64,000 nt of DNA from Limnanthes douglasii subsp. nivea (GCA_036936605.1 JAUPFV010000004.1:183848807-183912806), one strand, 5' to 3'. Numbered from the stretch's first letter, positions 46,787 to 57,261 are shown. The notes: generated by a model not told the origin, from the sequence alone. Translations and numbers: made by a program.

Positions 46787-47450
46787 CACCCCCACATAAT
46801 CCTATCATCTTCTTCACAGTCCCAAAGAGCATATTTATAATACTTTGTGTCAATATCTCTTCAAACCAGAATGTAACAAACTCCTAACATAAATAACAAT
46901 TTATGTTATGAAAAAAAAAGTAATAGATTTTGTTTCTAACATAATATAAATCTAACCAGGGTACCTGAAGTCATATACCAGCAGTCACACCCAAACATTT
47001 TAAAGCCTTATTGATAGCCTTTTGGTATGTGCAGACTTCTCCTAATCCATTATCCTTCAGGCTGAACCAGCATTTGCCTCGTTCGATGACTTCTGGGCCG
47101 GTAACTTCACTTGGCTTTACCGATGTATTCCTAACTAAGGTAGTCAATATTTTGGCCGATAGCCTCATAGCCGGTGGTTGTGCTCAATTTGACCAATGAC
47201 ATCCTAGCCAAATGATCCAATGCCTCGGATAATGGGATTCTGGTTGAGGCATTTGCTCAGCTTTACCAAAGGCATCATGGTCGATGCAACCAATACCTTT
47301 ACCAATGCAAGTGATGCCTACGATGATACAATGGATATATCGGTGATACTTAGGCCAATATAGCTGAGGCCTTCAGATAGTAAACTTAGATCAGTTATGC
47401 TTAAACCTCTGAACGCCTCAAACTCCTACATCAATAATGATTTATATGCT

Positions 47451-48480
47451 TAGTGTGTGCGATAGTCCTTTGATGGTACATCCTTCTAGGTGAAGAAAGA
47501 TACTCATCACTTTTAGAGAGATGATCATCACTAGAAATTGAAGAGTGGTAGTGAAGACGTGCTCTATATTTCGTTAAAATACTTGCCACTTTTGCCTTGA
47601 CCATAAAGCGACAAAGACTCTGAAGCCATCATATCCTTCGGTAGCCTTCGCTTCCACCTACACCATATTATCTCGGTTTAGATGGCGTACGCCTAGAAGC
47701 TCTTGTCCCTTTTTCAGCTTTAAACGAAGGCACTCCGACAATGTAAAACCTTTTTTTCCTTCAAACTGAGCTTGTGACTGATTTGAGTCACGAAGGTTTT
47801 CTGACCCTTTGCGAGTTTTGCGAGTAACATCTGATATTCATGCTGTCGGAGCAAACAAGAAAAAATATTTTCTATTTTATAAGAATTTTTTTAAGTATCA
47901 CATAAATTTCTTACATTATAATCGTTACACAAATGAAGTTCGAATGAATTTGGTCAAACTCTTTAAAAAAATTTAAAAAATGACGTAATAAAAAAATAGA
48001 TAATAAAATTTGTCATATTTTGTAAGAGGCATGACAAATTATACTTATAGTTACCGGTTTGATTTTAAAATTGTTATGGCTTACAAGTACAAAAAAAGAT
48101 ACTAATAAGCTTGCTATACATTGCTTGCAAGTATAATTATACCTCGTTCAAAGTCGTATAACGAAATGACATAATTCTCTTATCACTGTACATTGAACAA
48201 TTTTTGGAGTTATTTATGGGATGCTTTTAAACTTTAACAATTTTAAATATAGTATTGATTTATAGGCTAACAGTTACGGTGCATCTATTTGACCCAAATA
48301 ATTATCTCCACCCCGCTCCTTCTATAATTTTTTAATTTTCCCTGATTTCCTCCCCCACCAAAAGCCAACCTTGACATTTAAAGGAATAGATATGTGAAAT
48401 TTTATTTTATTTTAACTTTATTTTATTTTAATTTTATTCATACACTTTTACCTCTCTCGAGGCGGATCCATAAAGGGGCT
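47451..48480. other. No identified gene
   Basis: At 47850-47560 the - strand has a longer coding-like run (SLRDSNQSQAQFEGKKGFTL, ECLRLKLKKGQELLGVRHLN) with stops. I do not recognise it. 47900-48480 is AT-rich and featureless. Confidence 0.35.
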
Positions 48481-48497
48481 AGGGGACTCCCTCTCGA

Positions 48498-49735
48498 GGC
48501 GAATCCATTAAAAGGTTTGGAGGAGCAGAAGCTCCCTAGCTCCAAAATAGATCCTTGTAGGACGTAGGATGTAGAGCTGTTAAAGGGCTTCCCAACCCGT
48601 TAACCCGCCCGGAACCGGACCGATAAGGTCCGCCCGAAACCGGTCCGAATAGCTTAGGGAGCGGGTTGGGAGCCAAAATTTTGGACCGATTCTCTTACCG
48701 GTCTGAACCGGTCCGCCCGGTTACCAGCCCGGTAAGGGAGATATATAATTTTTTTTTCTAATCTATGTATATTTTTAACTAAAACCTTAAAAAAAATATG
48801 ATAAACTAGCAAACCCGCCCGTTAAGAGTCGGACCGGACCGACTCGACTCTTAACGAGCCGGTCCCGGACCATCATATTTGGCTCCCTTCGGTTAACGGT
48901 ACGGCTCGACCCGGCCGGTAACTTAACGAATCGGTCCCGGTCTCACCCAAACCCGGACCGACCCGACCCGATAACAAGACTAGTAGGATGGGGTATTTTT
49001 TTTACTTTTTAACACCCGACATTGTTAGGTGAGTAAGCGATTTTTATTTTTTAAAATTCGAAATTGTTAGATGGGTGTATTCTTTATATCAAATTTTGGA
49101 TTGTTTGTGATAGTTTATATTAAATGATGATTTTTATTTTCAAACAAGTAAAATTATTAAGTATTTACAAATAATTATGTTTTAATTATTTTTTATAGTT
49201 AGTTTGGATGTAAAAAAAATGAAAGTGCCATCAAGATGTACGTCAATGAAAGCATAAAACACGGCGCTGTTTATGCTGCAACCTCGTTATAGACACCGGC
49301 GAATCCATTTAGGGGCTAGGGGGTTGGAGCCCTCCCTCGTTTCAAAGTAGATCCTTGTATGATGGGGTTTTCACACCTCGGATTGTTAGGTGAGTAAGTG
49401 ATTTTTATTTTTTAAGACCTGAAATTACTAGATGTGGGTGGTTTTTACTTTTTAGGACCTGAAATTAGTAGATGGACGTACGGTTTATATTAAATAGTAG
49501 TGGATTGTTTCTGATAATTTATATTAAATGATTGTGTTATAGATGGTTTTTAATTTGAAACAAGTAAAATTATTAGGTATATATATATATAAATAATTTT
49601 GTTTTAATTTGTTTTATAGTTTTTAGTTTGATTCTGGAAAAAAAACTAAATTGCACATTAAGACGTGTGTCACTAGAAGCTTGAAGCGCCGCCGAAACGT
49701 TTCGGCACTGCTCATATTGCAACCTTATTTTAGAG
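48498..49735. repeat. Tandem repeat of two 430-bp units, first split by a MITE
   Basis: The units begin gaggcgaatccattaaaagg (48498) and ggcgaatccatttaggggct (about 49300). They share tagatccttgta, attgttaggtgagtaagcgattttta, atttatattaaatgatg and atggatgta phrases throughout. Removing 48572-48990 from the first makes the two units the same length. The second unit keeps the uninterrupted site, cttgtatgatgggg. A third, partial start lies at 48466-48495. Confidence 0.8.
48572..48982. mobile_element. hAT-type MITE with 8-bp target duplication
   Basis: 411 bp bounded by perfect GTAGGATG repeats (48564-48571 and 48983-48990). Termini are TAGAGCTGTTAAAGGG and, reversed, TAGTCTTGTTATCGGG, an imperfect inverted repeat. 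The ends are GC-rich with many CCGG/CCCG subterminal motifs, in sharp contrast to the AT-rich surroundings. hAT elements make 8-bp target duplications and often have such subterminal repeats. There is no coding capacity. Confidence 0.9.
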
Positions 49736-49739
49736 CACT

Positions 49740-50237
49740 AATTTTTAATATAGTTCAGCCCCGCTAGCTTTCATTTCTGGTTCCGCCACTCGAGCAATAC
49801 TCTTTCTAGTTAATCCGGTATATTATCACTACAGATTATAACAAGATTATTGACTCTCACGACTCATTTCATCTTGGTCGGAAGTAAATCCAACACTTGT
49901 AAGTAAATATTTATTACGTCGCTAAATATGTTATTTGTGTTTTTGAATTTCTTTTAAATTGTTATTAATAAACTTATGATATTTAAGTTAATAATTTGGG
50001 ATGCTCTTTCTCGGCACACTAGTGGTACCGTGTTGGAGTATTGGAAGTGTAAAGTCATATGGTCGGTACATCTTATATGGACCAAGGTACAAGGCGCCTC
50101 AATCAGGATAAGTCATGGTTTTTAACGTGATATGTTGTTGTTATGTTTTTAGCTAAAAAGATTAATTTTTTGCACCTGAAGACCCAAATGGGTTTACAAT
50201 AGTTGGAATAATAGATAATTTTACATTGTGAAAATTT
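49740..50237. other. No gene seen
   Basis: AT-rich spacer between the tandem repeat and the duplicated antisense-ORF block. Confidence 0.4.
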
Positions 50238-51844
50238 GGAACGACGCCAAATTTCTAATTAATAAGAAGAATCATCCATAATGGCGCTCCAGCTTCTCTG
50301 AATTATGATTCCAGTGAGTGAAATTTGAAGAAGATTTAACAAATTTCAATCTAATGAAATTTAAAAAAAATACAAGAAACAGAGAGTTTCCAGCTTCCAT
50401 CTTGATTCAATAGAAAACTGATTGGATAGATCAAAAGATAATTAGATACAGTGAATAGAGAGATTTCTTCAACAGGATTGGGTTCCATTGGTAGTGGGGT
50501 CTTGGATAGTCTGGAAGTCATGATGCCAGCCATCAGAGTGTACCACGCGTTTGGGCTCAGCTGAATGAGACATAGCTTAATCAGGTGGAAGTACCTAACC
50601 ATCTTCGGTTCCAAAGGAAATCGGAGTCCCCAGTTGAGCACCTCTATGTAGACCACTAGCTCGTTAGGTTTGCAATCCATCGGATTTTCCGGAGTGACCG
50701 ATATTCTCACCTTGACAGACTCAGGGATCCTTCATTTTGTTCGAATACGACCCAATTCAGTAGTATGAGTGTATACTTAAGCGATGTTATGAAGGGCTAT
50801 CAGGTACTTTACGCTAACCTTCTTGAAATTTGGCCTTACTTTCCCTTCTAGACTCTCCGGAAGCGCATCTTGATTAGTTAGACCCATTTTAGTTTTGTCC
50901 TTTCGATCTGCAGCCTCCGTCTGTCCGAACGCCTCAAAAGGAGTATCATCCATATTATCCTCCATATTTTCTTCCATTACAATGAAAGGCTGTTCGGATG
51001 GCTTGGTTTCTGCTAGGGACTGTTGTCTGAATGTTTTGGAACGACGCCAAATTTCTAATTAATAAGAAGAATCATGCATAATGACGCTCCAACTTCTCTG
51101 AATTATGATTCCAGTGAGTGAAATTTGAAGAAGATTTAACAAATTTCAATCTAATGAAATTTAAAAAAAAAATACAAGAAACAGAGAGTTTCCATCTTCC
51201 ATCTTGATTCAATAGAAAACTGATTGGATAGATCAAAAGAGAATTAGATACAATGAATATAGAGCTTTCTTCAACAGGATTGGGTTCCATTGGTAGTGGA
51301 ATATTGGATAGTCTGGAAGTCATGATGCCAGCCATCAGAGTTTACCACGCTTTTGGGCTCAACTGAATCAGACATAGCTTAATCAGGTGGAAGTACCTGA
51401 CCATCTTCGGCTCCAAAGGAAATCGGAGTCCCAGTTGAGCACCTCTATGTAGACCACTAGCTCGTTAGGTTTGCAATCGATCGGATTTTCAGGAGTGACT
51501 GAGATTCTCACCTTGACAGACTCAAGGATCCTCCATTTTGTTCGAATACGACCCAGTTCAGCAGTATGAGTGTATACTTAAGCGATGTTCTGAAGGGCTA
51601 TCGGGTACTTTACGCTAACCTTCCTGAAATTTGGCCTTACTTTCTATTCCAGACACTCCGGAAGCGCATCTTGATTAGTCAGACCCATTTTAGTTTTGTC
51701 CTTTCGATTTGCAGCGGTGTCCTCCGTCTGTCTGAACGCCTCAAAAGGAGTATTATCCATACTATCCTCCATATTTTCTTCCATTACAATGGAAGGCTGT
51801 TCGGATGGCTTGGTTTCTGCTAGAGACTGTTGTCCGAATGTTTT
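50238..51844. repeat. Tandem duplication (about 0.8 kb, two copies)
   Basis: 50238-51038 and 51039-51844 both start ggaacgacgccaaatttctaa and end tgt(c/t)tgaatgttttgg, about 95% identical by eye. The block covers the middle of the - strand antisense ORF plus its 3' side. Confidence 0.92.
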
Positions 51845-52236
51845 GGGTTCTGACAAAGGCTTTATGAGTGGACTTAGCATCGGATTGGTGAGTTATTCGG
51901 CGAGGGGTATTCTTCTTAGGGGACTTCTCAGCCTCCAAACCCATGGCAATAAAGGGTGAAGGCTTCCTAACACTCGAAATGAACTTTTCTTTAGGGAGAA
52001 GGTTTTGATATTCTTGAACAGAGGATCCTGATTGAAGTGGAGAAAGAGATGGGACAAAAGGCAGTTTCTGACCTTAGATCTCTTTGATGACGATGACCCT
52101 TGGTCTGTGTTTGCTTGTGATTGATTGATTCATTCACTAGGAGAAACAAGAAGACCAGCCGCGATCCTCTCGTCTCTTGCAACTTTTCTTGCTTTTTCCA
52201 ATTCAGACAAGTTCAGCCAACCCCCTTCTACCAGTG
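50350..52236 (-). pseudogene. Antisense ORF of element F: Transposase_28-like, partly duplicated
   Basis: The - strand ATG at about 52236 gives MFSARNTLVEGGWLNLSELE with KARKVARDERIAAGLLVSPS. After breaks it reads EPKTFGQQSLAETKPSEQPS, DNTPFEAFRQTED, KMGLTNQDALPE, KPNELVVYIEVLNWGLRFPL, QLSPNAWYTLMAGIMTSRLS. The last part aligns with the B antisense ORF (KKVELVVYPEIINQGLRFPL; MQVTPNQWFTLLSVIMASRL). The duplication at 50238-51844 gives two versions: 50710-50351 is the better, and in 51335-51072 the same domain is frame-broken. It lies opposite to the LTR at 52.7 kb, as expected of a Tat-like element. Confidence 0.7.
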
Positions 52237-52706
52237 TGTTTCTGGCTGAGAACATAAATTACTCAAGCGCAATTTGAAAAAAAGATCACTATGTTTTCTC
52301 TATCTCGAAACGTATTGTGTTTGTGAAAACAATAAAGCACTAGAATAGATTTATATAACTGTGAAAAATAAAAGTACCTAAGAGAAGATAGAATAATCAG
52401 AGCTATAATTAAGGGATACAAATTATGGGGGTTAAAACCTAGATAACTTTCTAGGTTAGTATGTACGAGAATTTAGGAGAAAAGTGGCTGGAAGGTCAAA
52501 CCAGAGCCTGACACGTGCCCCACATTGAAAAAGACTCTTGGAATTCTTAAACGGTAAAATCAGTCCTACGTGACTCTTGAAATTCTTGACTCTTGAAATT
52601 CTTAATAGAGAAAGATAAACTTTTTGATTCGGACACAGAAACAGATTGGAAAGAGTTGATTTTGATTCTTAAAATTTAGATATTCCAAATATTCTTTGCA
52701 GGACCT
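52237..52706. other. Leader between antisense ORF and LTR of element F
   Basis: No coding features. A tattcttgactcttgaaattctt-type short direct repeat (52570-52605) is present. It may hold the antisense promoter. Confidence 0.35.
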
Positions 52707-52717
52707 AAAAGGGCTAC
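52707..52717 (+). promoter_or_regulatory. Polypurine tract of element F
   Basis: AAAAGGGC followed by TAC matches the layout before B's 3' LTR (AAGGGGGC then TAC). Confidence 0.55.
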
Positions 52718-53401
52718 TCATGAGGTTGGATATTTTAGGCACTATAAGTTGCTTTTATCACGAGGGTTGTTCGGACCAAACCACTACCATGAAACACCAA
52801 ACAGAACAAATGTAATGGAACATGACTAAGCTAGGTGTTGGTCATTTCACAGCTTGAGCTAATGGGTTCTTAAACTTGACCCAACTCTTTAATCCGACCC
52901 GATAGGGCCATGGGTCATTAATTAAGTATAAATACCCCAACCACTTTCATTAATGAGGGTGATCATAATTTAATACAAGCACACAACTTAATTATCTCAC
53001 TACACTTTACCTTAAACATTATCTTTCCAAAATATTTTACTAAATTACCCTTAGACAGAAATAAACCACACAAGAAGTAAATTTTAAAAAGTCTAAATAA
53101 AAGTTTAAGTCTCCATTGAATATTACACACTGGGTATACAAATATCATTATTGAATTACGTCTTGATGTAGTCCACTATTTATATTGAATTATTTAAATG
53201 TTTTTATTTTTATTTTTATTTTTATTTATTTTAGGAGTATATTTTAATTAGTGAACCAAAAATCTGATTATGTTCAGATTTAATAGGATATTATTATATT
53301 GCGTTACCCTATTTTTTCAGTTAGACTTTGATGAATAAAAATTGAGAATATTCTCTCAGTCTCTTATACTATAACCTACTATTTTGTTTGTATTTTCTAC
53401 A
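52718..53401 (+). repeat. LTR of element F
   Basis: About 684 bp from TCATGAGG or TGAGGTTGG to TTCTACA. The start aligns with B's 3' LTR start (taataagaaagtggaaatttaggtac against catgaggttggatattttaggcac). A TATA-like tataaata lies at about 52927. It is followed by a TGGCAACTC sequence, a possible PBS. Only one LTR copy is visible, so the ends are inferred from PPT and PBS. Confidence 0.5.
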
Positions 53402-53640
53402 TCTGGCAACTCGAACAAAGCTCCTACGACGTGGGTTAAAGAGATATGCCGCCTAAGAGAACTGCTCGCGGGTAGTCAACTGCTCCAATCACAGAACCAG
53501 TCTATCGGGAGGAGATGAAATACTGATTTGGCCAGATAGGTGAAAGAATGAATTCGTTACGACACCAAATGAAGAAAGTGATATAAAATATTTAAAAGAT
53601 GACCACCACCGGATTTCAAACTCCAATCGAAAATTCAAAA
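53402..53640 (+). pseudogene. PBS-like site and gag N-terminus after the F LTR
   Basis: TGGCAACTCGAAC (53404 on) resembles the TGGCGACTC PBS of element B. An ATG at about 53448 starts MPPKRTARG, then a stop, then STAPITEPVYREEMKY and GERMNSLRHQMKKV, similar in place and character to B's gag N-terminus (EVRMNQIFDKIN). Having a PPT upstream and a PBS plus gag start downstream means the LTR joins two element bodies. Confidence 0.45.
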
Positions 53641-53814
53641 GCAGAAGTTTTTTTCTCAGAATCCAACCACACCAATAGCTACAATTTAAAAAAAAAACAA
53701 AGGAGAAAAATATCCATCAAGTAGCTACTGGTGACATGGAGGTTTCACTGATACTCGGAGCTGATCTATTCAGAAAGAATAGAGTTTTTGTTATATTTTC
53801 AATGGTATCGAAAG

Positions 53815-54425
53815 GACGGAGCAATCTGCTATATTTCAGAAGCTCAAAGTGTGGGGAAACTATGTTGAAGGATGAGAAGTTTCCAATGGTTCTACTGTAG
53901 AAATGAGGCAGAAAGAAGTTTTGAAGGTTGTAACTGAAGTCTTGGCAGGCGGTAAATTTTATGTCCAGACAGTGGGTGACCAGAACGTAGCCTCAATTCA
54001 GAATCAGCTTGCTTCTTTGAATTTACAACATCCGCCTTTAATTGATGCTTTCAATCTTGACAACTCCAGGAATAGAGCAATGACTGTCAATGTACCCCGA
54101 ACGACGGTCGAATCTCCACAAGACAAGTTTGAGGTTTTGTACATCGATTATGGAAATCAAGAGGCTTTCTCCTACAATGCATTGCGTCCTGTTGATCTTT
54201 TAGTCTCTTCAGCACCAGCCCTTGCACAGCTTTGCAGACTGGCGTACCTCAAAATTCCAGCATTGGAAGACGACTTTGGTCCTGAATCAGCAGAGTTTTT
54301 GAGTGCTCAGATACTTAGCGATGGAAAGGAGTTCTGGAAAATGATAGATGACAATATATTTCAGAAGGAAAAATTAAAGGACAAGGAACTGGGACTGTTC
54401 TTGTTGTTACTTTGGTTGAAAAAGT
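53815..54425 (+). pseudogene. Tudor-SN (TSN) fragment, intronless
   Basis: The frame reads KLKVWGNYVEG, stop, EVSNGSTVEMRQKEVLKVV, then GGKFYVQTVGDQNVASIQNQ and LASLNLQ, and the Tudor domain core as DKFEVLYIDYGNQEAF with LRPVDLLVSSAPALAQLCRL, FGPESAEFLS. This is the C-terminal Tudor part of the plant Tudor staphylococcal nuclease, an RNA-binding stress-granule protein. One TGA, a local deletion after 54045 and the absence of introns over about 600 bp indicate a reverse-transcribed fragment. The frame is lost near 54380 (GTGTVLVVTLV in another frame). Confidence 0.85.
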
Positions 54426-54610
54426 CGGTGAGATAAAAGATCTTGCATCTGAGTTGCAATCTGGGCAAAACGCAGTTTCAGCACAGGTAGAATATAAGCT
54501 TAGTGAACTTCCACTAGATGAAAGAATGGAGTATCTGAATTCTCTTGGTGCTAGTGAAAGTGGCCTTTGAAATCTTATCAAGGCAACATATAGTCTTCTG
54601 ATTATTACAT
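54426..54610 (+). pseudogene. YchF/OLA1-type GTPase fragment
   Basis: The frame reads EIKDLASELQSGQNAVSAQV, EYKLSELPLDERMEYLNSLG, ASESGL, stop, NLIKATYSLL. This matches the C-terminal part of the Obg-related ATPase YchF/OLA1 (VSAxVExELxxLxxEERxEYLxxLGxxExGLxxLIRATYxLL). It follows the TSN fragment within about 20 bp and precedes the chromomethylase fragment, in the same orientation. About 55 residues only, intronless. Confidence 0.7.
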
Positions 54611-55095
54611 GGATTTTGTAAGCATGGTTCTATCACATTCATCTTGGATGAAGAGGGTAAAGAAGGCGAATAGAATTACATAGGTCAAATCCTCGAATTT
54701 TTCAAGACAACAGAAGATGAAGATTATTTTAGTCCAATGGTTCTTCAAAGCGAAAGATACTGTAATCTAATTTGAAGAAGGTCGTCATGATGAGAAGCGT
54801 ATATTTGACTCTGATACAATGAATGACAATGTATTGGATTCAATTGTCTCAAAACTCAAGATTATACAGCTCACCCTAATGTTAACCTCAAGTCAAGACG
54901 TTGCGACTAATATTATGATATGAAGTATTCAGTGGACTATTCTACTTTCCACACACTTGGAAATTCGATTAATACTGCATCCTTATCTGTTGAATAAGCC
55001 ACTAAAAGATCCAAACGATTTCTACAAACAAGAGCTAGTTCTATTGGATTTATATGTTGGTTGTGGTATCTAGGGTTTTCACTGCTTGGATGCCT
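54611..55095 (+). pseudogene. Chromomethylase (CMT) BAH-domain fragment
   Basis: The frames read FILDEEGKEGE, stop, NYIGQILEFFKTTEDEDYF, QWFFKAKDTVI, stop, FEEGRHDEKRIFDSDTMNDN with VLDSIVSKLKIIQLT, PNVNLKSRRCD and YYDMKYSVDYSTF. This is the BAH domain of plant chromomethylases with the IVSKxxIxxV and CDYYYDMxYS motifs. It runs on to ELVLLDLYVGCGI near 55040-55075, resembling methyltransferase motif I (LLDLYSGCGGMSTG), where it ends. Chromomethylases maintain CHG/CHH methylation. Frameshifts and four stops make it dead, and no introns are left. Confidence 0.8.
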
Positions 55096-55189
55096 GCGGA
55101 GGCCTTTCCCTATATTTGTTTCCAAACCCTAAATACTGCCACGAGATTTTATTATTATACTTTTGTTTCCAAACCCTAAATACTGGCAC

Positions 55190-55640
55190 CAAACACCTCT
55201 TCTTCTAGAGATTTTATCATTATACTTCGGGCTTCGAATCTCGCTCCTGGATTGTTTTTTAATTTCTTTTTCGATGGTGCCGTGTTGTAGGAGAGGCGTC
55301 GAGAAAGTCTTTCTCGCAACACCCCGCATTGGTGATCTTGTCCTTCCCAAAGTCAGATTACTACTTCGACTACTACGGTAAGCGATGTGGAGAAATGGGG
55401 TTATTCAACTGCTTGGAAGAGAGTGTTGGTTTTCTTTTTTGGAACTCGATAAATAGCCTTCTGTAACCCTACTGATGTTGAAGCATTCCCATAGGAGGAT
55501 AAACTATCATTTTTAACAAAACGTTAAGGGAGAGGCGCTGATTTCATCCGAGCAGTGAATGAGATTGTCGAGAGTTACGGAAAAAAATGAAGAAATAGGA
55601 GCAAGCTGACTTTGTAGAAGTCACTTTAAAAAAGCGCGTC
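55190..55640 (+). pseudogene. HUA2-like PWWP-protein N-terminal fragment
   Basis: From the ATG at about 55276: MVPCCRRGVEKVFLATPRIG with DLVLPKV, a damaged PWWP segment, then DVEKWGYSTAWKRVLVFFFG, T(R)stop, IAFCNPTDVEAF, stop, EDKLSFLTKR, stop, GRGADFIRAVNEIVESYGKK. This is the start and PWWP domain of the plant HUA2 family (GDLVLAKVKGFPAWP...VxFFGTxxIAFxxPxDIxxF). The stops correspond to Gln or similar codons of the family. A repeated 30-bp phrase (tttgtttccaaaccctaaatactg) lies at 55118-55140 and 55164-55188. Confidence 0.75.
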
Positions 55641-56064
55641 CAGGGAAACCTTTGACTAGCAGTTGACAATTCCATATTCTAGAAATATATTTATGAGGCA
55701 ACTCTTCCAAATTAGGAGCAGGAATATGACTGCTGTGTAGGACAATGAAGCGCCATGTGAGCAGCCCAGCAGGCCAGAAATCTGGCACCATCCAACTCTT
55801 TTGTGTCCAAAATATAAGTTATCATAGAAACAACTTCTTCATCCTTGTATTCATCCTCTAGTATCACTAAGTTTACGATGAAGTATGTCATAACTCAATC
55901 GATTTGGTAGCACTGGTGGACGCTCCATGACAGTAATCAGTTATCAGTGTTCGCCTTCTTGTCAGTGTTTAACTGCTTTGTGGTGCAGCTCTTGTGCAAC
56001 TTCCTTTGTAAACACGCGCTCTTTTTAATTTCAGGGGCCATGAACTTCTTGAGTTGTTATTTAT
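55641..56064. other. No identified gene
   Basis: Includes a good splice-acceptor-like tttttaatttcag at 56022-56034 but no recognised coding segment. It may contain further small host-gene fragments that I cannot place. Confidence 0.3.
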
Positions 56065-56325
56065 TTGGATGATGACGATGATGGACTGACAAGAAAAGAT
56101 GTTGCACTATGTTGTTGTAGGTTGATGGCGAATTCCTTTTCTAGTTTGGCGAGTACCCAGTTTGTATCTGCTCTGTCAAGCACAGCTGGTGGAAAGCTAG
56201 TGCGTAGAATTGAGGAGCTTGTGGAGAAGCTTCTCATTGGAGCCCATGATTATTTGATCCGACTCGTGAAGATTAATGGTTTCCAGGGCTGTATTTTCTT
56301 TGTCAGTGGAAGTACAGTGAGTTAA
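56065..56325 (+). pseudogene. Unrecognised fragment, protein-like
   Basis: An 86-codon frame reads DDDDDGLTRKDVALCCCRLM, NSFSSLASTQFVSALSSTAG, GKLVRRIEELVEKLLIGAHD. The amphipathic composition and normal codon mix suggest a real protein, possibly another captured host fragment in series with those upstream. I do not recognise the family. It lacks an ATG (the frame opens at TTG) and stops at 56323. Confidence 0.35.
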
Positions 56326-56539
56326 GTTGTGAGCTTTTATTTCTTAATTATGGATTCACTTCTTGTCACGATGGATGGAGTCAAAATCTTCAATAAAGAT
56401 GATCATGATAATCCTCCTAGTGCAATGCTCGACTCTGCTTTAAATTATTTTAGCAAATATAAATCGATCGTGTTCGATGGTCCAGATAAAGAGATCATTA
56501 AAAATACATCAACGAAACAAAATCTAAAAATTAAGAAAG

Positions 56540-56745
56540 ATATATTTTATAGAGAAAAGTACATGAAAATACCCACTCAACTATCTTATTACTCGGCGGT
56601 ACCCGCTTTTAACATAGTGTTACTTAATACCCAGACTAACAAATTGGATAAAAATACCCTTCCACTATATATACCCATTTTTCAATTCCAATCCACTTTT
56701 TCGACCCTCCTATCACCCTAAACAAACGCAAAATTCTAATTTTAG
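56540..56745 (+). promoter_or_regulatory. Candidate transposon left end and promoter of the Ulp1-type gene
   Basis: A block of short phrases (aaaatacccactcaa, ggtacccgcttttaacat, taatacccagac, aaaatacccttcc) repeats TACCC-type motifs between 56568 and 56675. It leads to TATATATA at 56666-56673 and a leader that begins near 56700. This may be the left edge of the transposon carrying the gene. VANDAL-type MULEs lack clear inverted repeats, and the right end is outside the window. Confidence 0.4.
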
Positions 56746-57261
56746 AAACCACCAGAAAACAAACCGTTCGACTTCGTGATACTCTCTCTCTCAAACGCAG
56801 AAACCCTACAGCTTCTCACCGTTCGCACCTTCGTCACTATCGCACCGGTCAGCCTCTTTTACTAAGAAAGACTACACACCTTCAAATCTCATTCGACAAA
56901 GTTGTCGTGAAGTCGTCTCTGAAAGCTTTAATCTCGTTCTTCGGCCGGTGAAATTTAACAGGTATGCATTATGGTGGAAAGCGTACTTCTTTTCGCGTTT
57001 TTTACGAATTTGAACTACTGTTTTCTCTTAATTCACGATAGGCATTGCTTTTGGTACTAGAATGAAGTATCTACTGACGATAGTTGCTCAGTTTATGGGT
57101 TTATAGTCGAAGCCATGGTAGAATTTTAGTTGCATGTAACACTGATACTCTCCTGAGAAATATTATGTATGTTAGATCTGCATTAGGTAGTTCATTGTTG
57201 ATTTTGGTGTTTGTTGCATAATTCCCAGATCCCTGCAACGTGCATGTAAAAAGTGTAACAG

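Larger units (their letters stand above)
40650..47450 (-). mobile_element. Ty1/copia retrotransposon, - strand, decayed
   Basis: The order on the - strand is LTR (45305-47450, split by a TRIM-like insertion), gag with zinc knuckle and protease, integrase, RT, RNase H, LTR (about 40650-41195). Integrase before RT defines Ty1/copia. LTR copies share phrases such as ataccagcagtc, accaatgcctc and ccaatac with moderate divergence, so the element is old. Neither PBS nor target duplication was secured. Confidence 0.8.
45305..47450 (-). repeat. Copia 5' LTR, split by a TRIM-like insertion
   Basis: The two LTR parts are 45305-45588 and 46787-47440. Together they align with the LTR at 40650-41195. The interruption is exactly the element at 45589-46786. 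Distal edges are approximate. Confidence 0.6.

Noticed and set aside
55129..55381. Overlapping ORFs on both strands (73 and 72 codons)
   Set aside because: The + strand part is the HUA2-like fragment start, and the - strand frame is its shadow.
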